This document shows, in pieces, positions 41,611-49,845 of a stretch of DNA of 64,000 nucleotides. The position numbers were made by a program, and so were the translations under genes. Numbering within the stretch: position 1 is the first letter of the stretch; each line of letters opens with the position of its first letter. The stretch spans positions 99,968 through 163,967 of the forward strand of contig NZ_QMFA01000010.1 in the NCBI RefSeq assembly GCF_003285005.1, read 5' to 3'. Origin of the DNA: Paenibacillus sp. YN15 (GTDB taxonomy: Bacteria > Bacillota > Bacilli > Paenibacillales > NBRC-103111). The notes under the pieces are model-generated. The model worked only from the letters and a program-made list of their open reading frames with translations, was not told where the DNA came from and searched no databases.

Positions 41611-42189
41611 ATGCTATGGCTGGATTTTCTCAATACGGATTATCATGACTGGAGAGGAACGGGGAAGGACGAGGACCGTCTGGAGCGGGCAGATATGGTC
41701 AACCGTCTGCTGGGCACGTGGAAGCTGTCCGCTCCCGTCCCCCCGTCAGCTCAAGAACTGGAGGAGCTGCGGGAGCTGCGGAGCTGGCTCAGGCTGCTAA
41801 CGGAGCGGCTGATCCGCGGGGAAGCCCTTACGCCGGGGGAGCTGGACAAGCTCAACGGCTATATGGCCGCGTCCCCAGTGGTCTTCCGGCTTCAGTTGGA
41901 AGCTCCCGACGGCGGAAGCGGCAATGAATCCCGCGGCCGTTACCGGCTGGAGGAGGAGCGGCCGGGGCAGGGCTGGGCGGAGGTGAAGGGGGCCGTGGCG
42001 GCTTCCTTCGCCAGGATGCTGGCCCGGAATGAACCCGGCCGCATCCGGATTTGCGATAATCCCGACTGCTTATGGGTGTTCTATGATGAAACCCGCAGCA
42101 GAACCAAACGCTTCTGCGACGATACCATGTGCGGCAATCTGATGAAGGTCCGCCGTTTCCGGGCCAAGCGGAAGCCGGATGCACCATGA
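41611..42189 (+). CDS. ABATE/CGNR zinc-finger putative regulator
   Basis: A 192-residue protein. ATG 41611 is favoured; TTG 41605 touches the ribosome site GAAGGGG. The N-terminal ABATE domain begins WLDFLNTDY and continues with ELEELRELRSWLRLLTERL. The C-terminal CGNR finger reads ICDNPDCLWVFYDETRSRTKRFC, then TMCGNLMKVRRFR (about 148-185), a treble-clef DNA-binding element. Such proteins are suspected stress-response regulators. It precedes the deacetylase gene by 82 bp. Confidence 0.85.
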   Translation: MLWLDFLNTDYHDWRGTGKDEDRLERADMVNRLLGTWKLSAPVPPSAQELEELRELRSWLRLLTERLIRGEALTPGELDKLNGYMAASPVVFRLQLEAPDGGSGNESRGRYRLEEERPGQGWAEVKGAVAASFARMLARNEPGRIRICDNPDCLWVFYDETRSRTKRFCDDTMCGNLMKVRRFRAKRKPDAP

Positions 42190-42271
42190 AATGGGTCCGA
42201 TAAACAGGAATTTCCTCGGAGCATGTCGAATGGGTAGGATATAACCCCAAGAGACAGGAGGAAGCCCTTTT

Positions 42272-43279
42272 ATGACCAAGGCCCGCTATACGGTCCTTAC
42301 CGCAACTGCATTATTGCTGGCCGCTTTCGCACTGGCCGCCTGCTCGGAGGATCAGGCGGCCCCGCAGGCCTCCATAGCGGCCTCGACCCTGCCCACGGCA
42401 GCGGCGTCAGCTGCGACCGCCGCAACCGCCACAGCCGCTTCCGCTTCGCCATCGGCGGCGCCAACTGAGGCGGCCACAGTTTCGCCTTCGGCTCCCGCTG
42501 CTTCGCCTTCGCCCAGCGCGGCCGCCACCCAGGCGCCTTCGCCGTCCGCAACGGCCAAGTCCGCTGCCTCCGCCCCTGCGGCCAAAGCCGGCAGCGACAC
42601 CAAGGCCTATTCCTGGTATTACATGAAGAAGAAGGACCACCAGGTTCCCGGCTTCCCGGTCGAAGTCAAGGATTTGTCCCCCAACAAAAAAGCCGTATGG
42701 GTGGGAAGCGGCAAGAAGGTGTATCTGACCTTTGACACCGGCGGCCCCATGGGCGAGCCGGACAAGCTGCTGCAAATCCTCAAGGACAACGAGGTCAAGG
42801 TCACCTTCTTCCTGGTGGGCTACAATGTGAAGGCCTATCCCGATTTCGCCAAAAAAGTGGTGGAGGAGGGGCATACCATCGGCAATCATACCATGACACA
42901 CAAGGATATGACGGAGATTTCCGAAGAGGCGGCCATGAAGGAGATCGATGACTTCGCCGCGCTGGTGAAGGAGACAACCGGCCAGCCGGTGGCGCAGTTT
43001 TTCCGCTTCCCATACGGCAAGTACAACATGAGACTCTTGGATCTGGTGAGTGAAAAAGGCTACACCTCCGTGTTCTGGTCCACTGCCATGCGGGACTGGG
43101 AGCCCCGGGCAGGCGGAGCGGAGGAGCCCTACAACGACATTATGAACGGACTGCATGACGGCAACATTATTCTGATGCACCAGGGCTCCGAGGAGAACAT
43201 CGAGGCGCTGGACCGGATCATCAAGGGTGTGAAAGAAGCCGGGTATACCTTTGCCACTCTGGACGAGCTGGCGCAGTGA
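42272..43279 (+). CDS. Lipoprotein polysaccharide deacetylase (PdaA-like NodB domain)
   Basis: A 335-residue secreted enzyme. The signal peptide ends in the lipobox LAAC (Cys24). A long Ala/Ser/Pro/Thr linker (about 30-110) would span the wall. The NodB domain (about 140-330) has motif 1 KVYLTFDTGGP, motif 2 HTIGNHTMTH, motif 3 FRFPYGKYN, motif 4 WSTAMRDWEP and motif 5 ILMHQGS. In most NodB enzymes motif 1 is TFDDG; the second, metal-binding Asp is Thr here. PdaA-type muramic deacetylases have Asn there, so metal use probably differs. Expected to deacetylate peptidoglycan in wall or spore cortex. Confidence 0.85.
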   Translation: MTKARYTVLTATALLLAAFALAACSEDQAAPQASIAASTLPTAAASAATAATATAASASPSAAPTEAATVSPSAPAASPSPSAAATQAPSPSATAKSAASAPAAKAGSDTKAYSWYYMKKKDHQVPGFPVEVKDLSPNKKAVWVGSGKKVYLTFDTGGPMGEPDKLLQILKDNEVKVTFFLVGYNVKAYPDFAKKVVEEGHTIGNHTMTHKDMTEISEEAAMKEIDDFAALVKETTGQPVAQFFRFPYGKYNMRLLDLVSEKGYTSVFWSTAMRDWEPRAGGAEEPYNDIMNGLHDGNIILMHQGSEENIEALDRIIKGVKEAGYTFATLDELAQ

Positions 43280-43382
43280 TCCCTGTGGAGCTTGTCTATG
43301 CGTTTATACGGTACCTTTTGGCGGGTGCGTTCATATCCTGAAGAAGGGTTATAACGCTGTAAACTCACCTTATAGGCAAAGG

Positions 43383-44210
43383 ATGCGTGTATCCGTGCAG
43401 CAGGCCATAGCGGTATTGGATTCGGGTGTAGGGGGATTGACGGTGGCCAGCGAGATCATGCGCCAATTGCCCAAGGAGGAAATCCTGTACTTCGGCGATA
43501 CGGCCCGTGCCCCGTACGGCCCCCGAACACCCGGTGAGGTATTGATGTTCACCAGGCAAATCGTTGATTTTCTGCTGCTTTACCGTCCGAAAATGATCGT
43601 GCTGGCCTGCAACACGGCAACTGCGGCAGCTCTTGCGCCGCTTCAGTCCTCCATCGCCGTACCGGTTGTGGGCGTCATCCAGCCGGGAGCAAGAGCGGCT
43701 ATCAAACACTCCAGAACCCGGTCCGTCGGCGTTATCGGCACTACGGGAACCATCCGCAGCGGCGCGTATGAAGAAGCTCTCCGGCGAATTGCCCCGGATA
43801 TCGACGTAGTCAGCCTGGCTTGTCCCACCTTTGTCCCGCTGGTGGAGGAAGGCCGCTACCAGACGGAGGAGGCGCGTCTGGCCGTGTGTGAAGCGCTGAC
43901 GCCTCTGCGGGGTTTGGCGCTGGACTGCCTGATTCTGGGCTGCACCCATTATCCGTTTTTGCGCCCCTTCATCGCCGAATGTATGGGCCAATCCGTGACC
44001 CTGATCAATTCCGCAGACGAGACGGCGCGGGAAATCAGCACACTCCTGTATTCGCACAATCTGGAGAACCGCAGCCGGATCAAGCCCCGGCACCGTTTTT
44101 TTTGCAGCGGCTCTCCCGCTCTGTTCCGCAGAATCGCCGAAGCGTGGCTGGGCTTTCCCGTTCCGGTGGTCCAGGTGGATATGCCGGTCATTCAAATGGC
44201 CAGCCCCTAA
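43383..44210 (+). CDS. murI: Glutamate racemase
   Basis: A 275-residue enzyme making D-glutamate for peptidoglycan. Both catalytic cysteines are present, in LACNTATAAAL (about 75) and LGCTHYPFL (about 186); the N-terminal AVLDSGVGGLTV supplies the Asp and GDTARAPYGPR the substrate loop. The start is taken at ATG 43383, with a weak AGGCAAAGG just upstream; the frame is open back to 43251 without a better site. The gene lies 103 bp after the deacetylase, and a bidirectional terminator follows. Confidence 0.93.
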   Translation: MRVSVQQAIAVLDSGVGGLTVASEIMRQLPKEEILYFGDTARAPYGPRTPGEVLMFTRQIVDFLLLYRPKMIVLACNTATAAALAPLQSSIAVPVVGVIQPGARAAIKHSRTRSVGVIGTTGTIRSGAYEEALRRIAPDIDVVSLACPTFVPLVEEGRYQTEEARLAVCEALTPLRGLALDCLILGCTHYPFLRPFIAECMGQSVTLINSADETAREISTLLYSHNLENRSRIKPRHRFFCSGSPALFRRIAEAWLGFPVPVVQVDMPVIQMASP

Positions 44211-44248
44211 CGCCTGCCGGAGGGCGGGCGTAAGCCGCTCCGCAAACA

Positions 44249-44288
44249 CAAAAAAAATGCAAGGGCGTTTAAGCCTTTGCATTTTTTT
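44249..44288. terminator. Bidirectional terminator between murI and the BlaR1-like gene
   Basis: AAAAAATGCAAGGGC pairs with GCCTTTGCATTTTTT around a 6-nt loop. Confidence 0.85.
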
Positions 44289-44293
44289 GTTGC

Positions 44294-46351
44294 TTAAGGT
44301 CCGGGGCTCCCTTCGATCCCATCCAGCAAAAGCTCCTCCAGCCGGTCCAAATCGTAGGACAGCTCCGTCAGGTCGCCATAACGGGCAAAGTCCGCTCTGT
44401 AGAAGGTGTAGGAGACGGGATAGGCCTTCTGATCCAGCTCATTGCCGGACATATCCGGGCGGAAGGAGAAGGTGGCATGGTCCAGATTGCCGATCATGCC
44501 GAACAGCACCAGCGCATTGCTGCGCATCACCTTGCCAAACCGGGCTGCAGGATCATTCAACGGGATACCGTGATTGCCTGCGGGCCCGCTGGAGGCGGGA
44601 TTGGCCGCTTCATAATAAAGGGTCAGCCCGTAGGGCTCTTGAGAGGTTTCCAGCGCCATAAACCGCTGCGCGAAATTCCGGTGGGGCGTGGGGAGTCGCC
44701 CTGCAATCTGGGAGACCCGGCTGGCGTCGCCCACATAAGCCGTCCGGTTGCCGGCTATTTTCTCCAGCGGATAGATGGAGCGGATTCCCTCGGGGGCAGA
44801 GGCGGCGGTATATTCGCTCAGCACCCAAACCAGCCGGTCATCGGCGGCGGAATATACGAAGGTAACAGCGATGCCGTTGGCTGCATCCTCATAACGGGCC
44901 GATTTCAACTGCTGCCCCCGGTCATACCAGGTCCGGCGGGGATCGCCGAGAAGATCCGCCACCTGGGACATGGAGGTCATGACGCGGCCCGGACTGATTT
45001 CGGCCCCCTCCATAATGAAATAGGGCAGGACAAATCCGCTCTCATACACATTTCCATGGATGCCGGTTATCCTGCCGTCGGACCGGATTTGCAGCATAAT
45101 TTGCTCTGCCATGTACTGGTATTTTTCGCTTAGGCTTTGCTTTGTGGCCTCATCCGCCTCGAAGAACTGGGAAGTATCGATATCTGCAAACCGCTCCCCC
45201 AGCTGCACCTCATGGATCTTGAACTGGGCAAAGTCGTAAGTGTAGGAGCTGATTTCCGGCTGCTTCAGATACCCGGCAAAAAAAGCTACGGCAGCCGCCG
45301 CAACCAGCAGCAGGGCTCCCAGCCGCGCGGAGTTTTTCCGCGCTCCCGATTTCATGATGGAGACCAGGCGCTCCTTCAGCTCCCGGCCCTCCCGGCTCAA
45401 GCTTCCCAGCATGGCGGAGGGCTGGCGGCCGGGGGAGGCGGCCAGGGCGATAAGGGTTTCGCCGTACCTCTGTTTATCTGCCGGGCTCATGCGGCGGATC
45501 ACCGATTCGTCGCAGGCAAGCTCGCAAAGGCGGTCCATGCGCCGTGCAATCCTGTACACGGCCGGATTGAACCAATGCAGGCAAACGGCAAGCTGCACCA
45601 GCCATTTGACGGGCAGATCCATCCTTTGGCAATGGGTCAGCTCATGCAGGAACATATATCTTAGCTCCCGGCTGTCCAATGTTCCCTCGGGAAGCAGCAC
45701 AGCAGGACGGCGAAGACCCATCAGCATTGGCGTAAGGACAGCGGGGCTGCGGTAAACGGGAATGGACTCGCGGATGCCCAACTCCTCCCGGCATAGGTTC
45801 AGTACCTCCGACACGGCTGGGTCTGTTTCAAGCCGGCTGTCTTGCAGGATGAACCGTCTGAACCGGAGATAGCCGAAGATTTTCCAGGCCAGCAAACCTG
45901 CTGCTCCGGCAAGCCAGCATGTCTGAAGGATGCCCAAAAGCGCGGACCAATCCCATGAGCCGGCTGCTGCGGCTTTATCCGGTGCAGCTTCAGCAGCCGG
46001 CTGGCTTGCCGGTTGTCCCGCTTCTCCGCGGGGAGCGGCGGGCTCCGCATCCCCAACTGCAATCGGCGGGGCCGCCGGGCCCGGAGCAGGGACAACGGGA
46101 AGGGATGGATGCTCCTTCAGCCCAGGCGCAGCCGCCTGCCAGACGGCGGAGACGCCATTGGCCAAGGCGGTCATTCCATTGAGCTGCGGGGCTGCCGGGA
46201 GCAGGAGGCGCAGGATGACCATCAGCCATATCCCATGCTGCCATGAATAGGAGATTCGCCCGCGGAACCAGGGGGAAGCCGCCAGAAGGGCAAGAGCCAG
46301 GATTGTTCCGGAAACGGACAGGGAGAGCCAGTTCAGAAAGAGATTATTCAT
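44294..46351 (-). CDS. BlaR1/MecR1-type M56 metalloprotease sensor
   Basis: A 685-residue membrane protein. The N-terminal half has four helices and the cytoplasmic zinc protease: HELTH (about 234-238) with the later Glu in CELACDESV (about 276). After the last helix (about 340-357) the exported part (~320 residues) is not a penicillin-binding domain: no SxxK plus KTG set is seen. The signal it senses is therefore unknown and may not be a beta-lactam. The gene overlaps the BlaI-like repressor by 8 bp. Model from the family: ligand binding triggers M56 cleavage of the repressor. Confidence 0.88.
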   Translation of the reverse strand: MNNLFLNWLSLSVSGTILALALLAASPWFRGRISYSWQHGIWLMVILRLLLPAAPQLNGMTALANGVSAVWQAAAPGLKEHPSLPVVPAPGPAAPPIAVGDAEPAAPRGEAGQPASQPAAEAAPDKAAAAGSWDWSALLGILQTCWLAGAAGLLAWKIFGYLRFRRFILQDSRLETDPAVSEVLNLCREELGIRESIPVYRSPAVLTPMLMGLRRPAVLLPEGTLDSRELRYMFLHELTHCQRMDLPVKWLVQLAVCLHWFNPAVYRIARRMDRLCELACDESVIRRMSPADKQRYGETLIALAASPGRQPSAMLGSLSREGRELKERLVSIMKSGARKNSARLGALLLVAAAAVAFFAGYLKQPEISSYTYDFAQFKIHEVQLGERFADIDTSQFFEADEATKQSLSEKYQYMAEQIMLQIRSDGRITGIHGNVYESGFVLPYFIMEGAEISPGRVMTSMSQVADLLGDPRRTWYDRGQQLKSARYEDAANGIAVTFVYSAADDRLVWVLSEYTAASAPEGIRSIYPLEKIAGNRTAYVGDASRVSQIAGRLPTPHRNFAQRFMALETSQEPYGLTLYYEAANPASSGPAGNHGIPLNDPAARFGKVMRSNALVLFGMIGNLDHATFSFRPDMSGNELDQKAYPVSYTFYRADFARYGDLTELSYDLDRLEELLLDGIEGSPGP

Positions 46352-46727
46352 TCATCCCGCCCTCCACCTGGAACAGCTCCTTCAGCTCCCGGATGTCCTT
46401 CTCTGTCAAGTGTCCCCCTTGGTAAAGGGAGGCCACCATATTTTTGGCGCTGCCCTGATACAGCCTTTTTACGATTTCCTCCGTTTGGGCGTCGGCGTAT
46501 GCCTTCTCGGCCACATTGGCGGAGTAATACAGCACCTCCCGCTTTTCCGCGGAAATCACCCCTTTTTCCAACAGCCGTCTGATCAGGGTCAGAATGGTGG
46601 ACTTCTCCCAGCCCTTGGCGCTTTGCAGCCTGCGGCGGATTTCAGTGGACGAAACCGGAGAGCTGTGCTCCCAGAGAATCTGCATCACCTCCAGCTCGGC
46701 GGGCGAAATTTTTTCGGATAATGACAT
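46344..46727 (-). CDS. BlaI/MecI/CopY-family repressor
   Basis: A 127-residue repressor. The winged HTH (about 10-75) has ISPAELEVMQILWEHSSPVSS and STILTLIRRLLEKGVISAEK; the C-terminal helices (about 80-127) form the dimer and carry the usual protease-sensitive region. Two TACANNTGTA operators just upstream show it represses its own operon. No beta-lactamase gene is next to it. Confidence 0.9.
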   Translation of the reverse strand: MSLSEKISPAELEVMQILWEHSSPVSSTEIRRRLQSAKGWEKSTILTLIRRLLEKGVISAEKREVLYYSANVAEKAYADAQTEEIVKRLYQGSAKNMVASLYQGGHLTEKDIRELKELFQVEGGMNE

Positions 46728-46750
46728 GGGATCACCTCCAATAATCGGTT

Positions 46751-46783
46751 TACAACTGTAGATTACTTTAGTTTACATTTGTA
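46751..46783. promoter_or_regulatory. Tandem BlaI/MecI-type operators
   Basis: TACAACTGTA (46751-46760) and TACATTTGTA (46774-46783) match the TACA-N2-TGTA consensus, centres 23 bp apart, 24 bp upstream of the repressor start. Confidence 0.88.
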
Positions 46784-46886
46784 GACCGGTTGCGTCAACC
46801 CCAGGGAGTTTTTCAATTGGGGGAATGTTTTGCAGGATGTCCCCATATACCTCTTACCACACAGCATATGGAGAGGGGATGGTCCC

Positions 46887-47792
46887 ATGGCGCCTCGCGC
46901 AGTAAATCCGGGGGAGCCGTTCGGGTGGAAAGAGTATGAAGCCGCCGCCGCCAGTCTGTTGGAGCGGTATCCGTTTATTCAATACGAGAAGATCGGGCGC
47001 AGTGTGCTGGACCGGGAGCTGGGGGCTTTCCAGATCGGACGCGGCTCCAGAGAAATCCATTACAGCGGCGGCATGCATGCCAATGAATGGATTACGTCGC
47101 TTTTTTTGATGGTCTTTTTGGAGGAGCTAGCGGAGGCGGAGGTGCAGGATGGGAAGATCCAGGGGGTCCAGGTGAGAGGACTTCTGGATAAGGTCAGCCT
47201 GTGGATTACGCCGCAGATGAACCCGGACGGTGCGGAGCTGGTGATCCGGGGGCTGCCCGCAGAGCCGTCCGTGGCGGAGCGGCTTCTGGAGTGGAACGGG
47301 GGCAGGACCGATTTTCAAAGCTGGAAAGCCAATGCCAACGGCATCGACTTAAACGACCAGTTTCCGGCCTACTGGGAAAAGGAAAAAGCCCGCCGGGATG
47401 CAGCCGGACCGGGGCCGCGGGATTATACCGGGGAAGCGCCGCTAACGGAGCCGGAGGCGATTGCATTGGCCCGGTTTACGGCCGGCCGCAGCTTTCAGCT
47501 TCTCATTGCTTTTCACACCCAGGGCAGGGAAATTTATTGGAACTACCGGGATCTGGAGCCGGCGGAATCCATTGTTTGGGCGGAGCGCTTCCGCAAAGCC
47601 AGCGGCTATATTCCGGTAAAGCTGGAGGGCAGCGACGCCGGCTACAAGGACTGGTTCATCCAGGAGTTCGGCAAGCCGGGCTTTACAGTGGAGGCAGGCT
47701 TCGGAGTGAATCCGCTTCCCCTAAGCCAGTTCGGCTCCATGTACCAAGAGGTGTCGGCGATTATGGTAGAGGGCATGAAGGAGCGGGGATAA
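46887..47792 (+). CDS. M14-family zinc carboxypeptidase (gamma-D-Glu-diaminopimelate type)
   Basis: A 301-residue peptidase. ATG 46887 follows GGAGAGGGG; the TTG at 46830 has no ribosome site. Zinc ligands are His and Glu in GGMHANEW (about 65 and 68) and His in AFHTQG (about 209); catalytic Glu is in FTVEAGFG (about 268). There is no signal peptide, so it probably works in the cytoplasm on imported muropeptides, or in sporulation. Divergent from the BlaI operon: the operators lie about 105 bp upstream and could also affect it. Confidence 0.88.
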   Translation: MAPRAVNPGEPFGWKEYEAAAASLLERYPFIQYEKIGRSVLDRELGAFQIGRGSREIHYSGGMHANEWITSLFLMVFLEELAEAEVQDGKIQGVQVRGLLDKVSLWITPQMNPDGAELVIRGLPAEPSVAERLLEWNGGRTDFQSWKANANGIDLNDQFPAYWEKEKARRDAAGPGPRDYTGEAPLTEPEAIALARFTAGRSFQLLIAFHTQGREIYWNYRDLEPAESIVWAERFRKASGYIPVKLEGSDAGYKDWFIQEFGKPGFTVEAGFGVNPLPLSQFGSMYQEVSAIMVEGMKERG

Positions 47793-47803
47793 GGACGCAC
47801 CGC

Positions 47804-47846
47804 AAAAAGAACAATTTTACCTGTTACGGTAAAACTGTTCTTTTTC
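47804..47846. terminator. Terminator after the carboxypeptidase
   Basis: AAAAAGAACAATTTTACC pairs with GGTAAAACTGTTCTTTTT (one mismatch), good in both directions. Confidence 0.85.
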
Positions 47847-48019
47847 TTTTTGGCAAGTTATTCCGACCTGGGTCCAGTTTCGAAGTCCGCCTTAAGCCGG
47901 AATCAACAACACATCCCGGGATGGTTTTGCAGTCGCCATTCTGCCTGTATGCTTGAACTATAGAAATTTTGATGAACGGGTGGAGGAGCAATACGAAGAG
48001 AAGTGAGGAGGAGCAAACG

Positions 48020-49252
48020 ATGAACATAGGGCTTTTCACCGACACCTACTATCCGCAGATCAATGGAGTGGCGACCTCCGTTTTGATGCTGAAGGAAAAC
48101 CTGGAGAAGCTGGGGCATACCATCTATATATTTACCACCACCGACCCGGAGGCGCCAGCAGATGAACGCAATGTATACCGGCTGCCCAGCATTCCCTTTG
48201 CCGGCGTAAGACGGCTTGGATTGTTCTATCATCCGGGAATCGCAAGGGAAATCAGAACGCTGCAGCTTGATTTGATTCACACCCACACGGAGTTTTCCCT
48301 CGGGATTTTTGGGCGGACGATAGCAAATGAACTGGGTATCCCAACCGTCCATACCATGCACACCATTTATGAGCACTTCACCCACTACATCGCAAAGATC
48401 GGCACTCTTGATTCCGCCGCCAAAACCCTTGCCCGGAAATTGAGCCGCCACGTTTGCAATACGGCGGATACGGTAATCGCTCCCACGGAAAAGGTGGAAG
48501 AAATGCTTCGGGTATACGGCGTGAGGAACAGAATCGCAGTGATTCCCACCGGCATTGAGCTGGGCAAATTCGCCACTGCCAGATACGGCACCGATGAAGT
48601 AACGGCGTTAAGAGCGGAATATGGGCTCGCGGATACGGACAAGGTTCTTCTCTATATCGGGAGAGTCTCCCAGGAAAAGAACATTGCGGAGGTCCTTCAC
48701 GGCCTTAAGGAGTATTTGCCCCGGCATCCCAACGTCAAATTTCTTCTGGTCGGAGACGGCCCGGACAGAAAAAATCTGCAATCCCTGACCCAATCCCTTG
48801 GGATTGGAAGCCAGGTTATTTTTGCGGGAGAGAAGCCGTGGGATCAGATCGGCCTTTATTATCAGCTGGGGGATGTGTTTGTCAGCGCCTCGCAGAGCGA
48901 AACGCAGGGGTTAACCTTCATTGAAGCTCTTGCCGCGGGACTGCCCCTGATCGCGAAAACGGACCCCTGCCTGGACCATGTGCTGTCTGAAGGCGTGAAC
49001 GGTTTTGCATTTGCGGATCAGGCCGGTTTCCTCAGCGCCTTGGAGGTAGCCTTGTCCAGCGATACCCTCCTGCAGGGCATGTCCACGGCAGCCGTGCGTT
49101 CCACAGTGCCTTTTTCCGCTGAGACCTTTGCGCGGAGGGCAGCGGCGCTTTATGAAGAAACGCTGCTGCAAAAAAACAGCTATGCGTTTGCGTTTGGCAA
49201 GGAGGAAGCGCATTGCTTACAACCAATATGCGAACATCAGCGAACTGTGTGA
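48020..49252 (+). CDS. GT4-family glycosyltransferase (diacylglycerol glucosyltransferase-like)
   Basis: A 410-residue GT-B enzyme. ATG 48020 follows GGAGGAGC. The N-terminal part reads FTDTYYPQINGVATSV and DLIHTHTEFSLGIFGR, typical of alpha-monoglucosyl-diacylglycerol synthases and mannosyltransferases. The donor site has LYIGRVSQEKN (about 210) and the EX7E motif SQSETQGLTFIEALAAG (about 295-312). It probably adds glucose to membrane lipid on the cytoplasmic side, for glycolipid or lipoteichoic acid anchors. Single gene. Confidence 0.85.
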   Translation: MNIGLFTDTYYPQINGVATSVLMLKENLEKLGHTIYIFTTTDPEAPADERNVYRLPSIPFAGVRRLGLFYHPGIAREIRTLQLDLIHTHTEFSLGIFGRTIANELGIPTVHTMHTIYEHFTHYIAKIGTLDSAAKTLARKLSRHVCNTADTVIAPTEKVEEMLRVYGVRNRIAVIPTGIELGKFATARYGTDEVTALRAEYGLADTDKVLLYIGRVSQEKNIAEVLHGLKEYLPRHPNVKFLLVGDGPDRKNLQSLTQSLGIGSQVIFAGEKPWDQIGLYYQLGDVFVSASQSETQGLTFIEALAAGLPLIAKTDPCLDHVLSEGVNGFAFADQAGFLSALEVALSSDTLLQGMSTAAVRSTVPFSAETFARRAAALYEETLLQKNSYAFAFGKEEAHCLQPICEHQRTV

Positions 49253-49296
49253 AAAGTCAGGGTGCCCTGATAGTCAAGCCACCCCCAATAAGAACG

Positions 49297-49343
49297 AAAA
49301 AGAAGACATCCCCCTCAAAAAATAGGGTAGATGCCTTCTTTTT
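49297..49343. terminator. Bidirectional terminator between the GT4 and DUF3054 genes
   Basis: AAAAAGAAGACATC pairs with GATGCCTTCTTTTT across a loop of 19 nt. Confidence 0.75.
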
Positions 49344-49354
49344 GGGGGAACGGT

Positions 49355-49759
49355 TTAAATGTTGCGGACCAGCCAGGTGTATGCCCAACGCCACAGCGTC
49401 ATAAACAGCAGCACGAAAAAGAAGGCCACCAGCCCGAAGGTCCAGCCGGGAGGCTTGTCCGCAGCCAGCCAGCGCAAAAGAAGGGCTGCGGGTACGGCAA
49501 GAACGGCATTTTTCAGGGTGTGGCAAACAGCCTGCGGCATGGTGGAGTACGCTTTGCTGCGGTAAGCCCCTGTCACGAGTCCCGCCAGAATCCAGGCTAC
49601 GATGAATGGCAGAGTGATCATCCAAATTTCCGCAAAGCCCGAATCCATCTGATGCTCCATGGTGCCGAAGAAGGTAAACAAAAGCAGCGCCAGTATGTCT
49701 CCCACACCCAGCAGCAGGGCGCCGAAGATGAAATACTGGTTTTCAAAACGTTTCGTCAT
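49355..49759 (-). CDS. DUF3054-family membrane protein
   Basis: A 134-residue protein with four membrane helices. DUF3054 signs are GVGDILALLLFTFFG near the N-terminus, LPFIVAWILAGLVTGAYR in the middle and LLRWLAADKPPGWTFGLVAF near the end. Family function unknown. Starts at ATG 49759, with GGAGACGTAGAACC upstream. Confidence 0.8.
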   Translation of the reverse strand: MTKRFENQYFIFGALLLGVGDILALLLFTFFGTMEHQMDSGFAEIWMITLPFIVAWILAGLVTGAYRSKAYSTMPQAVCHTLKNAVLAVPAALLLRWLAADKPPGWTFGLVAFFFVLLFMTLWRWAYTWLVRNI

Positions 49760-49845
49760 GGTTCTACGTCTCCTACGCGTTAGTACGACTTACTTCAAAC
49801 CATTATACCATAAATTGCGCAAGGACCAATACCTTGAGCCTGAAA

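Noticed and set aside
44294..46727. Beta-lactam resistance locus
   Set aside because: Repressor and protease sensor are present, but no beta-lactamase or PBP2a gene and no penicillin-binding sensor domain.
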